From: an uncultured Archangium sp.
GTDB taxonomy: Bacteria > Myxococcota > Myxococcia > Myxococcales > Myxococcaceae
Assembly (NCBI GenBank): GCA_903905455.1
Contig: CAIVGN010000065.1
Span: forward strand, 1-56,700
Length of the DNA: 56,700 nt
Reading direction: 5' to 3'
Made by a program: the position numbers and the translations under genes. Positions 19,016-30,105 of this stretch are shown here, piece by piece. Position 1 is the first letter of the stretch, and the number at the start of each line of letters is the position of its first letter. The notes below the pieces were generated by a model. The model was not told the DNA's origin. It did not search any database and saw nothing but the letters and a program-made list of their open reading frames with translations.

Positions 19016-19722
19016 CGAACGTCGAGGATCGGCCAGTTGTAGCTGCGCGCCAGCGACCGGAGCCGGAAGTCGGGGTTCACCGCCGTCGGCCGGCCCACGA
19101 TGGTCAACATCGCGTAGTCGGACGCCGAGTCGGTGTAGGCGAAGCTCTTCATCAGCGAGATGCCCTGCGTCTCGCAGTACTCGCGAATGACGTTGGCCTT
19201 GTTCGCGCCTTCGATGATCGGGGGGATGACCTTGCCGGTGGCCTTGCCCCCGACGAACTGCATGCGGTTGGCGATGAGCTCGTCGGCGCCGAGGTGCCGC
19301 GACAGGGGGCGCATGGTGAAGTCGAGCGCGCCCGTCACCAGCACGATGCGGCAGCCGGCCCGGCGGGCCTCGTCGATGAGATCCTGCGCCTTGGAGAAGA
19401 TGGCGCCCTTGATCACGTCCTCGAAGAGGTCCTCGGCGAGGGTCAACAACCGGTCTTCGGTCAGGCCCTCGTACTGCCGGTAGAAGTACTCGTTGAAGAT
19501 CTTCCGGTCGACGAAGTTGAGCGCTCCGAAGAGGGGGATCTGCGCGATGGTCGACAGCGAGCGGCCGAGGATGCCGGTCACGCTGCCCTCGTTCATCGCG
19601 TAGTAGCCATACGCGTGCACCACGTTGGTGCTGATCAACGTCCCGTCGATGTCGAAGAAGGCGGCCTTGCCGGTCAGTGGCTTCGGCTCTGAGACCCGCA
19701 TTTCATGCCCGTGCGTCTTCAT
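19012..19722 (-). CDS. HAD-superfamily subfamily IB phosphatase (SerB-like)
   Basis: The 236 residues show HAD motif I FFDIDGTLIS (nucleophile and acid/base aspartates, about residue 23), motif II LVTGALD with a threonine, and motifs III/IV in K(A)NVIREY and YTDSASDYAML. An all-helical cap between motifs I and II is typical of subfamily IB1, which includes phosphoserine phosphatase and lysophospholipid or CDP-alcohol phosphatases. The hydrophobic stretch ILGRSLSTIAQIPLFGAL in the cap suggests a lipid-like substrate or a membrane-facing surface. It lies downstream of clpA on the same strand with a 43-bp gap. The class is sure; the substrate is unknown. Confidence 0.85.
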
Positions 19723-19765
19723 CGGCCGCAGCCTGTAGCACCGTCGGCCTGATTCCCGCGAGCCT

Positions 19766-22060
<2,295 letters not shown>

Positions 22061-22064
22061 CGGT

Positions 22065-22403
22065 TCAGAGCTCCTCGGGCTCAATGGACAGCTTGAGCGG
22101 GTATTCGGCTTCTTTGGCCAGGTTGTGAGTCTTCTCGACCTTCGTCTCGGCGACGTCCTTGGTGTAGACGCCGGCGACCCCCGTGCCCGTGCGGTGCACG
22201 TTGAGCATGATCAACATCGCGTCCGTCTCGGTCTTGTTGAAGACGGACTGCAGCACGAAGACCACGAACTCCATGGTGGTGTAGTTGTCGTTGTGGAACA
22301 GCACCTTGAAGAGCGGAGGCTTCTTCAGCTGCTCCTTCTTGCGGGTCTGTGTCGCGACGCCCGTGTCGCTGTCGTCCCTGCCGGGGCGAGGCTTCGTTGC
22401 CAT
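22065..22403 (-). CDS. clpS: ClpS adaptor for the N-end rule pathway
   Basis: ClpS brings proteins with destabilising N-terminal residues to ClpA. The 112-residue product has the diagnostic core LFKVLFHNDNYTTMEFVVFVL (split here as FHNDNYTTMEFV and following), whose NDxxTTMEFV loop lines the substrate pocket. It ends in VEKTHNLAKEAEYPLKLSIE with the family AxxAxxxPL signature. The ATG at 22403 is chosen over the longer open frame because the extension looks like intergenic sequence and because the charged N-terminal extension starting MATKPRPGRDD is normal for ClpS. It forms an operon with clpA. Confidence 0.96.
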   Translation of the reverse strand: MATKPRPGRDDSDTGVATQTRKKEQLKKPPLFKVLFHNDNYTTMEFVVFVLQSVFNKTETDAMLIMLNVHRTGTGVAGVYTKDVAETKVEKTHNLAKEAEYPLKLSIEPEEL

Positions 22404-22527
22404 GGAGTCGCAACGGTACCCTTCAGAACTGTCGCCTGCACCTGCCCGTGTATCGGCGTCCCTCTGATCGGGCGGGTGAAACAGGTCTGTTGACGGGGGC
22501 TTCGGGGGCAGGTCTCCTCGGCGGCGA

Positions 22528-22998
22528 ATGCTCGCGTACGCGCTGGTGCTGGTGATGACGCAGTCGGACGCGCCGCAGGTGGCGGTCATCGACATCTCCT
22601 CGGAAGACGCCATCTACGAGGACGTGTCGCGGCGCTACGCGCAGTCGCTGGTCGAGGCGCTCACGAAAGAAGGCGTCTCGGCCGTGCGCATCGACGAGTC
22701 GGAATTGCCCCCGGAAGGCTGCCGCCTGGGGCCGTGCCTGGGGGTCGCGGCGCGGGCAAAGGGCGCGTTGGCCATCGTCACCCTCGATGCCGAGGAGGTG
22801 TCCTCGACCAACAGCAAGGTGGTGGTGACGGTGATGCGGGCCACCAACGGAGAGCCGCTCGCTGGCGGGCGCTACGAGCTGAAGGCCGGCGCGAAGAAGG
22901 CGCCGAAGGGGCTCACGAAGTTCCTGGGCCAGGCGAAGAAGGCGATGACCAAGGTGATCGCTGCCGCGGCGGCGGCTGCTGCGGCGCGAGGTCCCTGA
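22528..22998 (+). CDS. Hypothetical secreted protein, 156 aa
   Basis: The product begins with a short hydrophobic leader (MLAYALVLVMTQS), followed by a ~110-residue alpha/beta region with two cysteines (PEGCRLGPCLG). It ends in a lysine-rich segment, KAMTKVIAAAAAAAAARGP, an alanine-rich tail. The VAVIDISSEDAIYEDVSRRYAQSLVEAL part resembles the N-terminus of periplasmic nucleoid or TolB-N-like 'FlgO-type' domains in myxobacteria, but I cannot name a family. It is divergent from clpS (124 bp). The last 21 bases of the gene, including its stop, recur almost exactly at 27453-27473; this is described under the island. Confidence 0.6.
   Translation: MLAYALVLVMTQSDAPQVAVIDISSEDAIYEDVSRRYAQSLVEALTKEGVSAVRIDESELPPEGCRLGPCLGVAARAKGALAIVTLDAEEVSSTNSKVVVTVMRATNGEPLAGGRYELKAGAKKAPKGLTKFLGQAKKAMTKVIAAAAAAAAARGP
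22978..22998 (+). repeat. Left copy of 21-bp direct repeat (island 1)
   Basis: Core GCTGCGGCGCGAGGTCC followed by CTGA; it forms the last codons and stop of the 156-aa gene. The copy at 27453-27473 matches in 20 of 21 positions, the single difference being the base before TGA. It marks the left edge of the inserted segment. Confidence 0.75.
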
Positions 22999-23005
22999 TC
23001 GTCCG

Positions 23006-26000
23006 TCAGGGCCGGGTGGCGTAGCGGACGACGACCTGGTCGCCGGGGTTGGGAGTGCGATCGAGCCGGAAACGCACTTCGTTCCTCGCGGGGTTGAGCG
23101 CCCACACCACGCCCTGAGCATCGGTGGACGCCACGGGCAGCGCGTTCACCATCACGCTCAACGGCACTGCTGGGTCGACGGGCGCGCTGAGGTGAAAGTG
23201 AGTTCGCAGCCCGCTCGCCACTTCGGCCATGCGCTCCACGTTCTCCGGGAAGTCGGTGGGTACTGCTGGACAGACTTCTTCAGCCACCGCGCCTGCGGCT
23301 GACTGGAGCACGAGCAGCGGAGTCACGTAGATCTTCGCCGCGTCGCCGAAGTTGTCGAAGTCACAGTTCGCGGTGGGGTGGTGCGCGTACTCCATCCCGC
23401 TCAAGCCGCCCCAGCTCAGCAGCTGGGGCCTCGTGACGCCCTTGACCTCCTGAAACAGTCGCACCACGTCGCCGGTGTCTTCGACCGTCATGGGAAAGTC
23501 AGGAAAGGCGTAGGAGCCCCAGCCATCCATGGCGTCCTCCTCGGCGCGGTCGGACATGCTGATCATCGCGAGGCGCGCGCCCGGGCGGGGAATGCCCCCG
23601 TTGAACCGGGTGGCGTTGGGTTCGGTGACGGCGCGCCAGGTCGAATAGGTCTGCAAGCGCCCTCCACTCCCAAAGGAGCAGAGCGAGAAGTATGCGCCCT
23701 GGTCATCGCGACAGCTCGGGCTAGTGAGGCGATCTCGCAGGCTTTGCACTGCATTGGGGTCTTGAGGCCCAATGGTGGGGCTCGCCGAGGCGGAATCGAG
23801 CGCGAACTTGCCTCGCCACGAAGGGATGCCCTTGCCAGCGTTTAGCAGCAGCACGCCGATCCGGAAGTCAGACGCCGAGCGCACGAGGTGGGCGATGAAA
23901 GCGGTCGCGTTTGCGACGAATTGGGCTACCGACCAGGTGATGAACTGGTTGTCGACCGAGAGGACGACATCCACGGGAGAGCCGCCACCCTGCGTGTAGA
24001 CATCCTCGGTGAGCCGGGTCGGGTTGCCGGAGGCGCGAATGGGAACGACGTGTTTGCGGCTTCTTCCGTTCTGTTCAATTTCGACGATGACTGCGCCTCG
24101 CACCAAGCCGGTCACAGTGGGGCTCGCCTGGACCTCGAAGGGCACGGTGTTGGGCGCCATGCCTCCATTGGCGATGAGCCCGGGGAAGCCGTCGTACAGG
24201 ACATTGAGCCCGCCATCAGGAATCGGAGCGTGGAGGGTCACGCTGAGCGCCGACGTGTCGCCCACCAGCGTCACGCGCCTGATGGTGAGGGGACTCATGA
24301 CCGTCGGGTTGACCCAGTCGCCTCGGCAGTGATTGAGCCACCGCACGCCGGCTCCCGTTGAAGTCTGGCCTGGCACGACCGCTCCGAGGTTCACCTCGGT
24401 GGGGAGGGGACCGAAGCACGCGGGGCCTGCCGCGCCCGTGAGTGGAACGCCCACGCTCGGAGCCAGGGGCGCCGAGGCTTCGAGTTCCAGGGTGCCGAGG
24501 ATGGGCCGCACCGTGTTCCCCTCGGCCTGTCGTGGCCAGAGTTGGATTGGAAGTTCGAGCTCGGTTCCTGCGGCGACCTCGAGTGGGCCCACCACGGACA
24601 TCTGGTAGTCATCGGGTGTCCGTGGGCTCAACTGGGCTCGCAACAGGCACGGCTCGGTGCCTCGGTTCCGGAACACGAGGCTGCGCGACATCGGGTTGGT
24701 CGCGTGAACCACTCCGAACTCGAGCGCGGTCTCGTTGACGTCGTACTGGCACGCTGCATACGTGGCGACGTTGGCGGTGACCCGTACGAGCGTCGAGGGA
24801 TGAACAGGGTCGTTCGAGTCAATGCGCAGCAACGCGGCCTTGGCTCCGACTGACCTCGGCGTGAACTGAACCTTGAGGTCGAGCGTACCGCCCGCATCGA
24901 CTTGACCCAGCGTGGGCACCGCGAACTCCGCTGCGGAGGTGTTCGCGTTGTCGGCGGAAATCTCGACGTGGCTCACCACCAGACGAGTGCTGGTGGGAGG
25001 CGCCTCGGCCGGCCCGCCAACATTCTCCAGTCGCAGCCATCGCGAAGCCTGGACTCCCGCGTCTTCAGTACGTGCGGTGAGGCCGAAGTCGAGCGTGCCC
25101 GGCGCCAGCAGCGAGGGCGCGGCACCACCGACCTGCAGGGCGATGACACCCTGGGCCTGCCCTGCGACTCCCGAAATTCCGAAATCGAGTTGGCCCACGA
25201 AGAGCCCGAGGCCCGCGGGGCGACACTCGATGTCCCTGGTGGCTGAGCCATGCGGGGCGAGGTCGAGGCCCCCATCGAGTCCCCAGGAGTCGGCGGGCAA
25301 GAGGAAGGTCGCTGACGTGAGGGCGCTGGGGGTGAGCCGCGCGGAAGCGTCGCCCAGGTTTGAGAAGGTCACGGACCGCCGCGCCACGCCCCCCGGAGCA
25401 ATCCACCCGCAGTCGATGGCCTCGGGTTGCCACCAGAGCGTGCTGGAGACCGCCTTGCCGCGCACTTCGAGCCGAGCGGCGTCGCAGGCCGGGGGCAGGG
25501 CGAGCTGAAACTCGCCACGAAACTCACCTGTCGTCTGGGGCTTGAATTGAACGACGACGTCCGCAGCATGGCTGGGGTGCACGACGAGAGAGGAAGGTGT
25601 CACGACGAAGGCTGGATCGAGACCCTGCGAGACGACCGACAACACGGAGTCGCGCGCGGAGGGGTTCTCGAGGTGAATCGTTCTGGCTCGTGTGGCCCCA
25701 GCAGGCACCAGTCCAAAGTCGACCACCGTGGTGCTCGGACAGGCGCTGGGACGAAGTCGCGCGCCGACGATGATGGTTGCCGAGTCGCTCCCAGAGGCGA
25801 TGCCGACCTGGGCGCTGAAATCCTCAGGGGTCGAAATCAGCGGTCTCACCAGCAGGACGCCGACTTCGCGAATCTCCCCCGGCAGCAGCTCAGCGCTCGA
25901 CAGTCCAACGGTGAGCTCCGCTGGCTGCGCGCCAACCGTCAGGTCGATGGCATCGCGGCCGGCATTCTTGATGAAGGCGCGACCAGCAAGGCGTGCCTGC

Positions 26001-26158
26001 CCCCAAGCGTCGTCCAACGTCAGCGTGGCCGCCGAACTCCACGGCCCTTGCTCATCGAGGGAGACCTGAATCGAGCCGCCCAGCGGTTGAACCACGGGCT
26101 CACAGCGGCAGCCGCTCAGCGCGACGAGGACCGCAAGTGCCGGCCCCGTGGCTCTCAC
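23006..26158 (-). CDS. Large lipoprotein with ASH/choice-of-anchor-D repeats and degenerate VWA-like domain
   Basis: From the GTG at 26158, which overlaps the previous stop (GTGA), the protein has 1050 residues. A signal peptide ends in LVALSGC, so it should be a lipoprotein. The body holds several ~110-residue immunoglobulin-like units of the ASPM-SPD2-Hydin type, recognised by recurring FGxVxxGxxxxxxxxxxNxG strands, e.g. DFGLVPAGATRARTIHLEN and LNLGAVVPGQTS-like segments. From ~690 on lies a von-Willebrand-A-like region, VDVVLSVDNQ...; the usual metal site DNSGSM is replaced by DNQFIT, so metal binding is probably lost. The C-terminal ~100 residues predict another beta sandwich. Such proteins are cell-surface proteins of unknown role in myxobacteria. 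The start choice removes ten residues from the longest frame. Confidence 0.72.
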   Translation of the reverse strand: MRATGPALAVLVALSGCRCEPVVQPLGGSIQVSLDEQGPWSSAATLTLDDAWGQARLAGRAFIKNAGRDAIDLTVGAQPAELTVGLSSAELLPGEIREVGVLLVRPLISTPEDFSAQVGIASGSDSATIIVGARLRPSACPSTTVVDFGLVPAGATRARTIHLENPSARDSVLSVVSQGLDPAFVVTPSSLVVHPSHAADVVVQFKPQTTGEFRGEFQLALPPACDAARLEVRGKAVSSTLWWQPEAIDCGWIAPGGVARRSVTFSNLGDASARLTPSALTSATFLLPADSWGLDGGLDLAPHGSATRDIECRPAGLGLFVGQLDFGISGVAGQAQGVIALQVGGAAPSLLAPGTLDFGLTARTEDAGVQASRWLRLENVGGPAEAPPTSTRLVVSHVEISADNANTSAAEFAVPTLGQVDAGGTLDLKVQFTPRSVGAKAALLRIDSNDPVHPSTLVRVTANVATYAACQYDVNETALEFGVVHATNPMSRSLVFRNRGTEPCLLRAQLSPRTPDDYQMSVVGPLEVAAGTELELPIQLWPRQAEGNTVRPILGTLELEASAPLAPSVGVPLTGAAGPACFGPLPTEVNLGAVVPGQTSTGAGVRWLNHCRGDWVNPTVMSPLTIRRVTLVGDTSALSVTLHAPIPDGGLNVLYDGFPGLIANGGMAPNTVPFEVQASPTVTGLVRGAVIVEIEQNGRSRKHVVPIRASGNPTRLTEDVYTQGGGSPVDVVLSVDNQFITWSVAQFVANATAFIAHLVRSASDFRIGVLLLNAGKGIPSWRGKFALDSASASPTIGPQDPNAVQSLRDRLTSPSCRDDQGAYFSLCSFGSGGRLQTYSTWRAVTEPNATRFNGGIPRPGARLAMISMSDRAEEDAMDGWGSYAFPDFPMTVEDTGDVVRLFQEVKGVTRPQLLSWGGLSGMEYAHHPTANCDFDNFGDAAKIYVTPLLVLQSAAGAVAEEVCPAVPTDFPENVERMAEVASGLRTHFHLSAPVDPAVPLSVMVNALPVASTDAQGVVWALNPARNEVRFRLDRTPNPGDQVVVRYATRP

Positions 26159-27336
26159 GGTCCAACCTGAGCCCAGTTTCCAAAGCACTCCACCCGGCCC
26201 TTGAAGTCATTCTTGGGATAGCCGCTGGATGGCTGCCTGATTAGTCCATAGACAGTGCTCGAGCCGGTATTTGGTTGGTTGAATGTGTTTAGGTTGGTGT
26301 TGGCGCAGGCGGCCGCTATCATGCCCGTTGCCGGAGGGGCCCCCGTATAGTTGAGCGTGAACATCTTAAGGGCAGTGAAGAGACCCTTGAATTCGACCCC
26401 AAACGTCAAGATTGGGACTACTTGTGCTGGTGTTAGTATGTACGTATTGGTTGGGGCGGAGGAAAAGTACTCAAACGCGGAACCGGTGAGCGGATTCTGA
26501 AATACGGTGGTCGCATACCCGCCGTGACCGCCCTCGGATGCGAATCCGATCGCGTACGTCTTGCAGGTGACGTCTTCCTCGGTGGATTCTCCGGCCGCCT
26601 GAATGTTGAATCTGCAGTTCATGCCCTGCTTTTGATTCTGTTGCGCGGGAGTGGTGCAACCGACGGCGGTTCCAGTGGCGTTGGCTCCAACGTCTACCAA
26701 GACCTGCTTTAGGGTCCCGAGTCTTCCGCTGTTCGTCGAAAGGTCAAAGCCTGCCGTCATGAATCCCTTGAAGGACATGTTTCCTGCAGGCTGCACATTG
26801 CATACATTGATGTCCGGTGCGACGGTGCAGCCGCCATTGCCCGTACATATCTTGTCCAGGCCTTTGGTGATTGTCTGCTTGGTTGAGTTGTCGCCTCGAT
26901 AGAGGGCGTATTGGTAGCTTGCTCCAAAGGTTGTTGATGGTGACGCGTCCAGGCGCAGCGTCGCCCTCTAGATGTAGTCTCCAGTGAGTGGGTTGTATGA
27001 CTTCTGCGTTATTCGAACCTTGATTCTTCCGATCTCATCTCCGGCTTGACTGGTTGTTGAGAAATTCCAGCCGCTCAGAAATATTGCGGATTTTGCTGCG
27101 GAATATGAGGCGGATGTCGGAAACGTTATATGGACGTCGATTGTGCAGTCTGTGTTCGTGTTGCAGACTATGGAGTGGTGGTATCCATTCGTCACTGTGC
27201 TGAAGTCGTGGTTGATGGTGCTGTATGTTCCGGTGATTCCGGCGTTCACTGCGCCCGTGACCACAACAGGTTGCGCTCGAACTGCGGTGCCTGTCACGAA
27301 GCATGCTGCCAAGAGGATTCGAAGAAGAAGATGCAC
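26155..27336 (-). pseudogene. Secreted-protein gene interrupted by an in-frame TAG
   Basis: From GTG at 27336 the frame gives a signal peptide (HLLLRILLAACFVTGTAVRA, cleavage before QP) and ~100 beta-rich residues, then meets TAG at 26968-26970. The same frame continues open for 270 more codons to the TGA at 26155. The residues right after the TAG (RATLRLDASPSTTFGASYQYALYRG) look like ordinary beta strands and include no good start codon for ~57 codons. The simplest reading is one ~393-residue protein broken by a nonsense mutation or read through. The alternative is two genes, the second from GTG at 26796. No family is recognised; several cysteines fit an exported fold. The gene is much lower in G+C than its surroundings, and its end overlaps the GTG of the lipoprotein gene. 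Confidence 0.5.
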
Positions 27337-27452
27337 TGGCGCCCCGATGTGTGTGGTCTGTTTGCAACTCGCTAGCGTCTCAGTATTTCGAATTCGGGGC
27401 AAGGGATCGGGGACGCTGTAGTCAGCTGACGAATGGAAGGACGACCGTGACA

Positions 27453-27473
27453 GCTGCGGCGCGAGGTCCGTGA
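27453..27473 (+). repeat. Right copy of 21-bp direct repeat (island 1)
   Basis: Matches 22978-22998 in 20 of 21 bases (GTGA here instead of CTGA at the end). It lies 8 bases from the stop codon of the minus-strand oxidoreductase gene and marks the right edge of island 1. Confidence 0.75.
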
Positions 27474-27480
27474 CTTCGGC

Positions 27481-28599
27481 TCACGCGAGCAGCGCGTGTA
27501 CTTCGTCGGCGATCTCCAGCGTGGCCGTGAGCCCGGGAGACTCCATGCCCGCGAGGGTGATCAACCCCGGCAGTCCCCGAGCGCTCTCTTCAGCGATCAC
27601 GAAGTCCCGCGCGGGCTGACCCGGCTGGCTCAACTTCGGGCGGATGCCTGCTTGATCCGGAGCGAGCAGCTCGCGCGTCAGCCACGGCAGGTACCGCACC
27701 GCGCCTGCATAGAACGACTCCGCCGCGGCCTCGGGTACCCCGTAGTCCTCGACCCGCTGCCCGAGCACCTCCACGTCGGGTCCGAGCTTCACCTCGCCCG
27801 TGAGGCCCACCGTGACGTGCACGCCCAAGCCCGCGAGGCCGGGCAGGGGCACCGGGTACACCAGGTGCTTCACGCGCCCCGGAGCGTTCACCCGGAAGTA
27901 GCGCCCCTTCACCCAGTGCTGCCGGTACCCGAGCGCGTCCACGTCGAGCTCGAACGTCTCGGCCACTGTGTCTGCATGGAGCCCCGCGGCGTTCACCACC
28001 TCGCGGCACTCGAGCTCGATCACTTCAGCCTGGGGATCGATCAGTCGTAGCCGGTAGCCGTGGTCCACGCGCGCCCCGCCGACGAAGCGGTGCCGCAACG
28101 CCAGCGTCGCGCCTTGATCCACCGCCACCTCGCTCAACGACTGCGCCAGTGCGTGCACGTCGATGATCCCGGTCGACGGACTCCACAGCGCCGCGCTCGC
28201 CCGCACCTCGGGTTCCAGCCGCTTCACGAACGCCCCGTCGACGGCCTCGAAGCCGGGCACTCCGTTCGCGCGCCCCTGCGTGAGCAGCCGCTCGAGCGCT
28301 CCTTCTTCCTCCGGCGCGGTGGCGACGATCAGCTTTCCGACCCGGCGCATCCCGACGTCATGGTCCGCGCACCACTGGCCCAGCGACACGTTGCCTCTCA
28401 GGCACAGCCGCGCCTTGAGACTTCCCTGTGGGTAGTAGATCGCCGCGTGCAGCACCCCTGAGTTGCGCGACGACGTGACCTGCGCCGGTCGCTCCCGCGC
28501 CTCGACGACGAGGACCCGGCGGCCCTCCCGCGAGAGCCGCTGCGCGACCCCCAACCCGAGGAGCCCTGCGCCGATGATGACGGTGTCGAAGTGCAGCAC
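27481..28599 (-). CDS. L-2-hydroxyglutarate oxidase-like FAD-dependent oxidoreductase (LhgO/DAO family)
   Basis: The 372 residues begin with the FAD fingerprint VIIGAGLLGLGVAQRLSREG (GxGxxG, ~7-26). The block SSRNSGVLHAAIYYPQGSLKA (~43-63) is almost identical to the SSRNSGVIHAGIYY motif of L-2-hydroxyglutarate dehydrogenases. The C-terminus has the FAD-contacting segment LAGMESPGLT. The enzyme would oxidise L-2-hydroxyglutarate to 2-oxoglutarate, reducing quinone or oxygen, as a metabolite-repair step. The start is GTG at 28599. Family placement is confident; other 2-hydroxyacids or glycerol-3-phosphate-like substrates cannot be excluded. Its left neighbour before the insertion of island 1 was probably the 156-aa gene. 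Confidence 0.82.
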   Translation of the reverse strand: MLHFDTVIIGAGLLGLGVAQRLSREGRRVLVVEARERPAQVTSSRNSGVLHAAIYYPQGSLKARLCLRGNVSLGQWCADHDVGMRRVGKLIVATAPEEEGALERLLTQGRANGVPGFEAVDGAFVKRLEPEVRASAALWSPSTGIIDVHALAQSLSEVAVDQGATLALRHRFVGGARVDHGYRLRLIDPQAEVIELECREVVNAAGLHADTVAETFELDVDALGYRQHWVKGRYFRVNAPGRVKHLVYPVPLPGLAGLGVHVTVGLTGEVKLGPDVEVLGQRVEDYGVPEAAAESFYAGAVRYLPWLTRELLAPDQAGIRPKLSQPGQPARDFVIAEESARGLPGLITLAGMESPGLTATLEIADEVHALLA

Positions 28600-28815
28600 G
28601 GGCAGCCCTGGCGGTTTGGTCGCTCGCGGCTCGAGCGCTCCATGGGCGCCGAAGCTAGCCGACCGCGCCGCCCTGTCGACCCTCGCGCTTCGAGGTCAGG
28701 AACCCCACAATCCTCCGCGGCGTCGGTCAAACGCCCGACGGGCGAGCGGCCGATAGACCCTGCACCTCCCCCCGCCGATGCTGCGTCACCTCCTGCCTTT
28801 GAAAGCGAGCTGCAC

Positions 28816-29361
28816 TTGACCCGAACTGGCCTCCTCGTCGCCTGCGCAGCGCTCCTCTCCCTCGCGAGCCTGGCCCTCGCCGGGCCGCGCCCCAAGGCGT
28901 CCGCGCCGGTCCCTGAACGTGCGAAGCCCGGCACCTGCCTCGGCTACACGTGGAGCTTCAAGGCCCAGCAAGGCAAGGTCGGGCGCGTCGGCTCCGACGT
29001 GAAGTTGAGCAACGCCTACCGCGGAGACACCGACTGCGAGGTCTCCCTGCCGCTGCTCTGCGTCCACCGCACCGAACGCCCAGTGCCCGCGGGCATCGAG
29101 ATCTCCCAGTACAGCGGTTGGCTGGGCGGCGAGTTTGCGCTGGTGGGGCCGCTGCCGGGCCGCGAGCTGACGTCCCGAAAGGTGGCCGACGCCCGCTGCG
29201 CCGAACGGCTCGGGGCGGGGTGGCGCATGGGCGAGCACCACGACGGCGCAGGCTCGGTGGGCTGGGGCTTCGCGGGCTACGGCGAGGTGCCGTCCGATGT
29301 CCGCTTCTGGGTGGCGATCAATGATCAGCCGGCGAACCCGTGGGACTCTCTGTCCCCCTGA
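28816..29361 (+). CDS. Hypothetical secreted protein
   Basis: A 181-residue product from a TTG at 28816, chosen because it gives a well-formed signal peptide (LLVACAALLSLASLALA, cleavage near residue 23). The longer open frame upstream has no signal and runs toward the divergent gene. The mature protein (~158 aa) has four cysteines (e.g. TCLGYTW, DTDCEV, PLLCVHR, DARCAER) and ends in an aromatic/glycine stretch, DGAGSVGWGFAGYGEVP. Unknown family. A strong terminator follows at 29416-29446, so it is a single-gene unit. The 216-bp gap before it (28600-28815) should carry its promoter, but I cannot point to one. Confidence 0.6.
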   Translation: MTRTGLLVACAALLSLASLALAGPRPKASAPVPERAKPGTCLGYTWSFKAQQGKVGRVGSDVKLSNAYRGDTDCEVSLPLLCVHRTERPVPAGIEISQYSGWLGGEFALVGPLPGRELTSRKVADARCAERLGAGWRMGEHHDGAGSVGWGFAGYGEVPSDVRFWVAINDQPANPWDSLSP

Positions 29362-29415
29362 TTCCGACTCGAAGCGGTCTCGTTGACGACGACCCCTGCG
29401 CTGCCCTGGGTAGGG

Positions 29416-29446
29416 CTCGCTCCCACTTTTCGGGCGAGATTTTTTC
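29416..29446 (+). terminator. Rho-independent terminator
   Basis: CTCGCTC (29416-29422) pairs with GGGCGAG (29432-29438), seven pairs including one T-G wobble, around a 9-base loop. ATTTTTTCTCT follows at once. It ends transcription of the preceding secreted-protein gene and isolates the secretion-like locus that starts at 29536. Confidence 0.75.
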
Positions 29447-29535
29447 TCTAAGCGCGGAACCTCATTTCTGGATCGCTGCCCCTACGGGCGGGTAACTTGC
29501 GGGGGCTGCCCCACGCCCCACCGGAAGGTATCCCC

Positions 29536-30093
29536 ATGAATCCCATGCGTCGTCGTTCCCGCAGCAGCCGTCGCGGTTTCAGCCTCATCGAACTCGGCAT
29601 CGTCATCGCCGTCATCGCCGTGTTGGCCGCCGTCGTCATCTTTGGCCGCGGCTTCATCCTGGCGGCCCGGGTCACCAAGGCCGTCGACGCTTCGAACACG
29701 CTGCGCAAGGCCGCTTCCACCTTCGCCGGCCTCAATGGCGGGTCGCTGCAGAACTTCAGCACCACCAGTCAACTCTCCGCGCTCTCCCAGCGAGCCCTGA
29801 TTCCGCCGCTGCCGGCGGGCCAGACGACCTGGACCGTCTCCGGCGCCCTGGGTTCGAATGACGCCATCTCCGTCACCGACGTGCGCTTCGGCCAGACGGC
29901 CGGCGCCACCGGCCAGGGCAATGCCATCGCCATTCGCGTCACCGCCCCGACTGCAGCCATGGCCCAGGACGTCTTGAGCGCCGTTCGCGACGACCGGAAC
30001 CTGGTCACCACCGCGCCCACCATCGGGCTGGCCTGCCAGAACCCTGCGGTGCCCGTCACGGCCCCCAACGTCGTCATCTGTTTCTTCCTGTAA
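29536..30093 (+). CDS. Type IV prepilin-like protein (pseudopilin 1)
   Basis: A 185-residue protein with a basic leader (MRRRSRSSRRG) and a class III signal G|FSLIELGIVIAVIAVLAAVV. Prepilin peptidase should cut after the glycine, leaving N-methyl-Phe, and glutamate lies at +5 as required for subunit assembly. The head domain (~140 aa) contains a Thr/Ala-rich region and ends in CQNPAVPVTAPNVVICFF, where two cysteines may form the D-region disulfide loop typical of type IV pilins. ATG at 29536 has GGAAGG upstream. It is the first gene of the secretion-like locus, 12 bp ahead of the first giant Cys-rich gene, and is probably its major or most expressed pilin. Confidence 0.85.
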   Translation: MNPMRRRSRSSRRGFSLIELGIVIAVIAVLAAVVIFGRGFILAARVTKAVDASNTLRKAASTFAGLNGGSLQNFSTTSQLSALSQRALIPPLPAGQTTWTVSGALGSNDAISVTDVRFGQTAGATGQGNAIAIRVTAPTAAMAQDVLSAVRDDRNLVTTAPTIGLACQNPAVPVTAPNVVICFFL

Positions 30094-30105
30094 CCGGTCT
30101 GGCTC

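Larger units (their letters stand above)
22999..27473. mobile_element. Putative inserted island 1 between convergent genes
   Basis: This 4.5-kb segment separates two convergent genes, the 156-aa gene and the L-2-hydroxyglutarate-oxidase-like gene. It is bounded by a 21-bp direct repeat with one mismatch that duplicates the 3' end of the left gene. Removing the segment with one repeat copy restores a simple convergent pair with a 7-bp gap. Inside are two minus-strand genes: a 1050-aa lipoprotein and a secreted-protein gene interrupted by TAG. Base composition is visibly lower in G+C than the flanks, most strongly at 26160-27420. No integrase or transposase is seen, so the mobilising function, if any, acts from elsewhere. 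Insertion is inferred from repeat and composition; a second island shows the same arrangement. Confidence 0.55.

Noticed and set aside
26968-26970. TAG as pyrrolysine codon
   Set aside because: No pyl genes are seen, and the protein is no methylamine methyltransferase; nonsense mutation or read-through is simpler.
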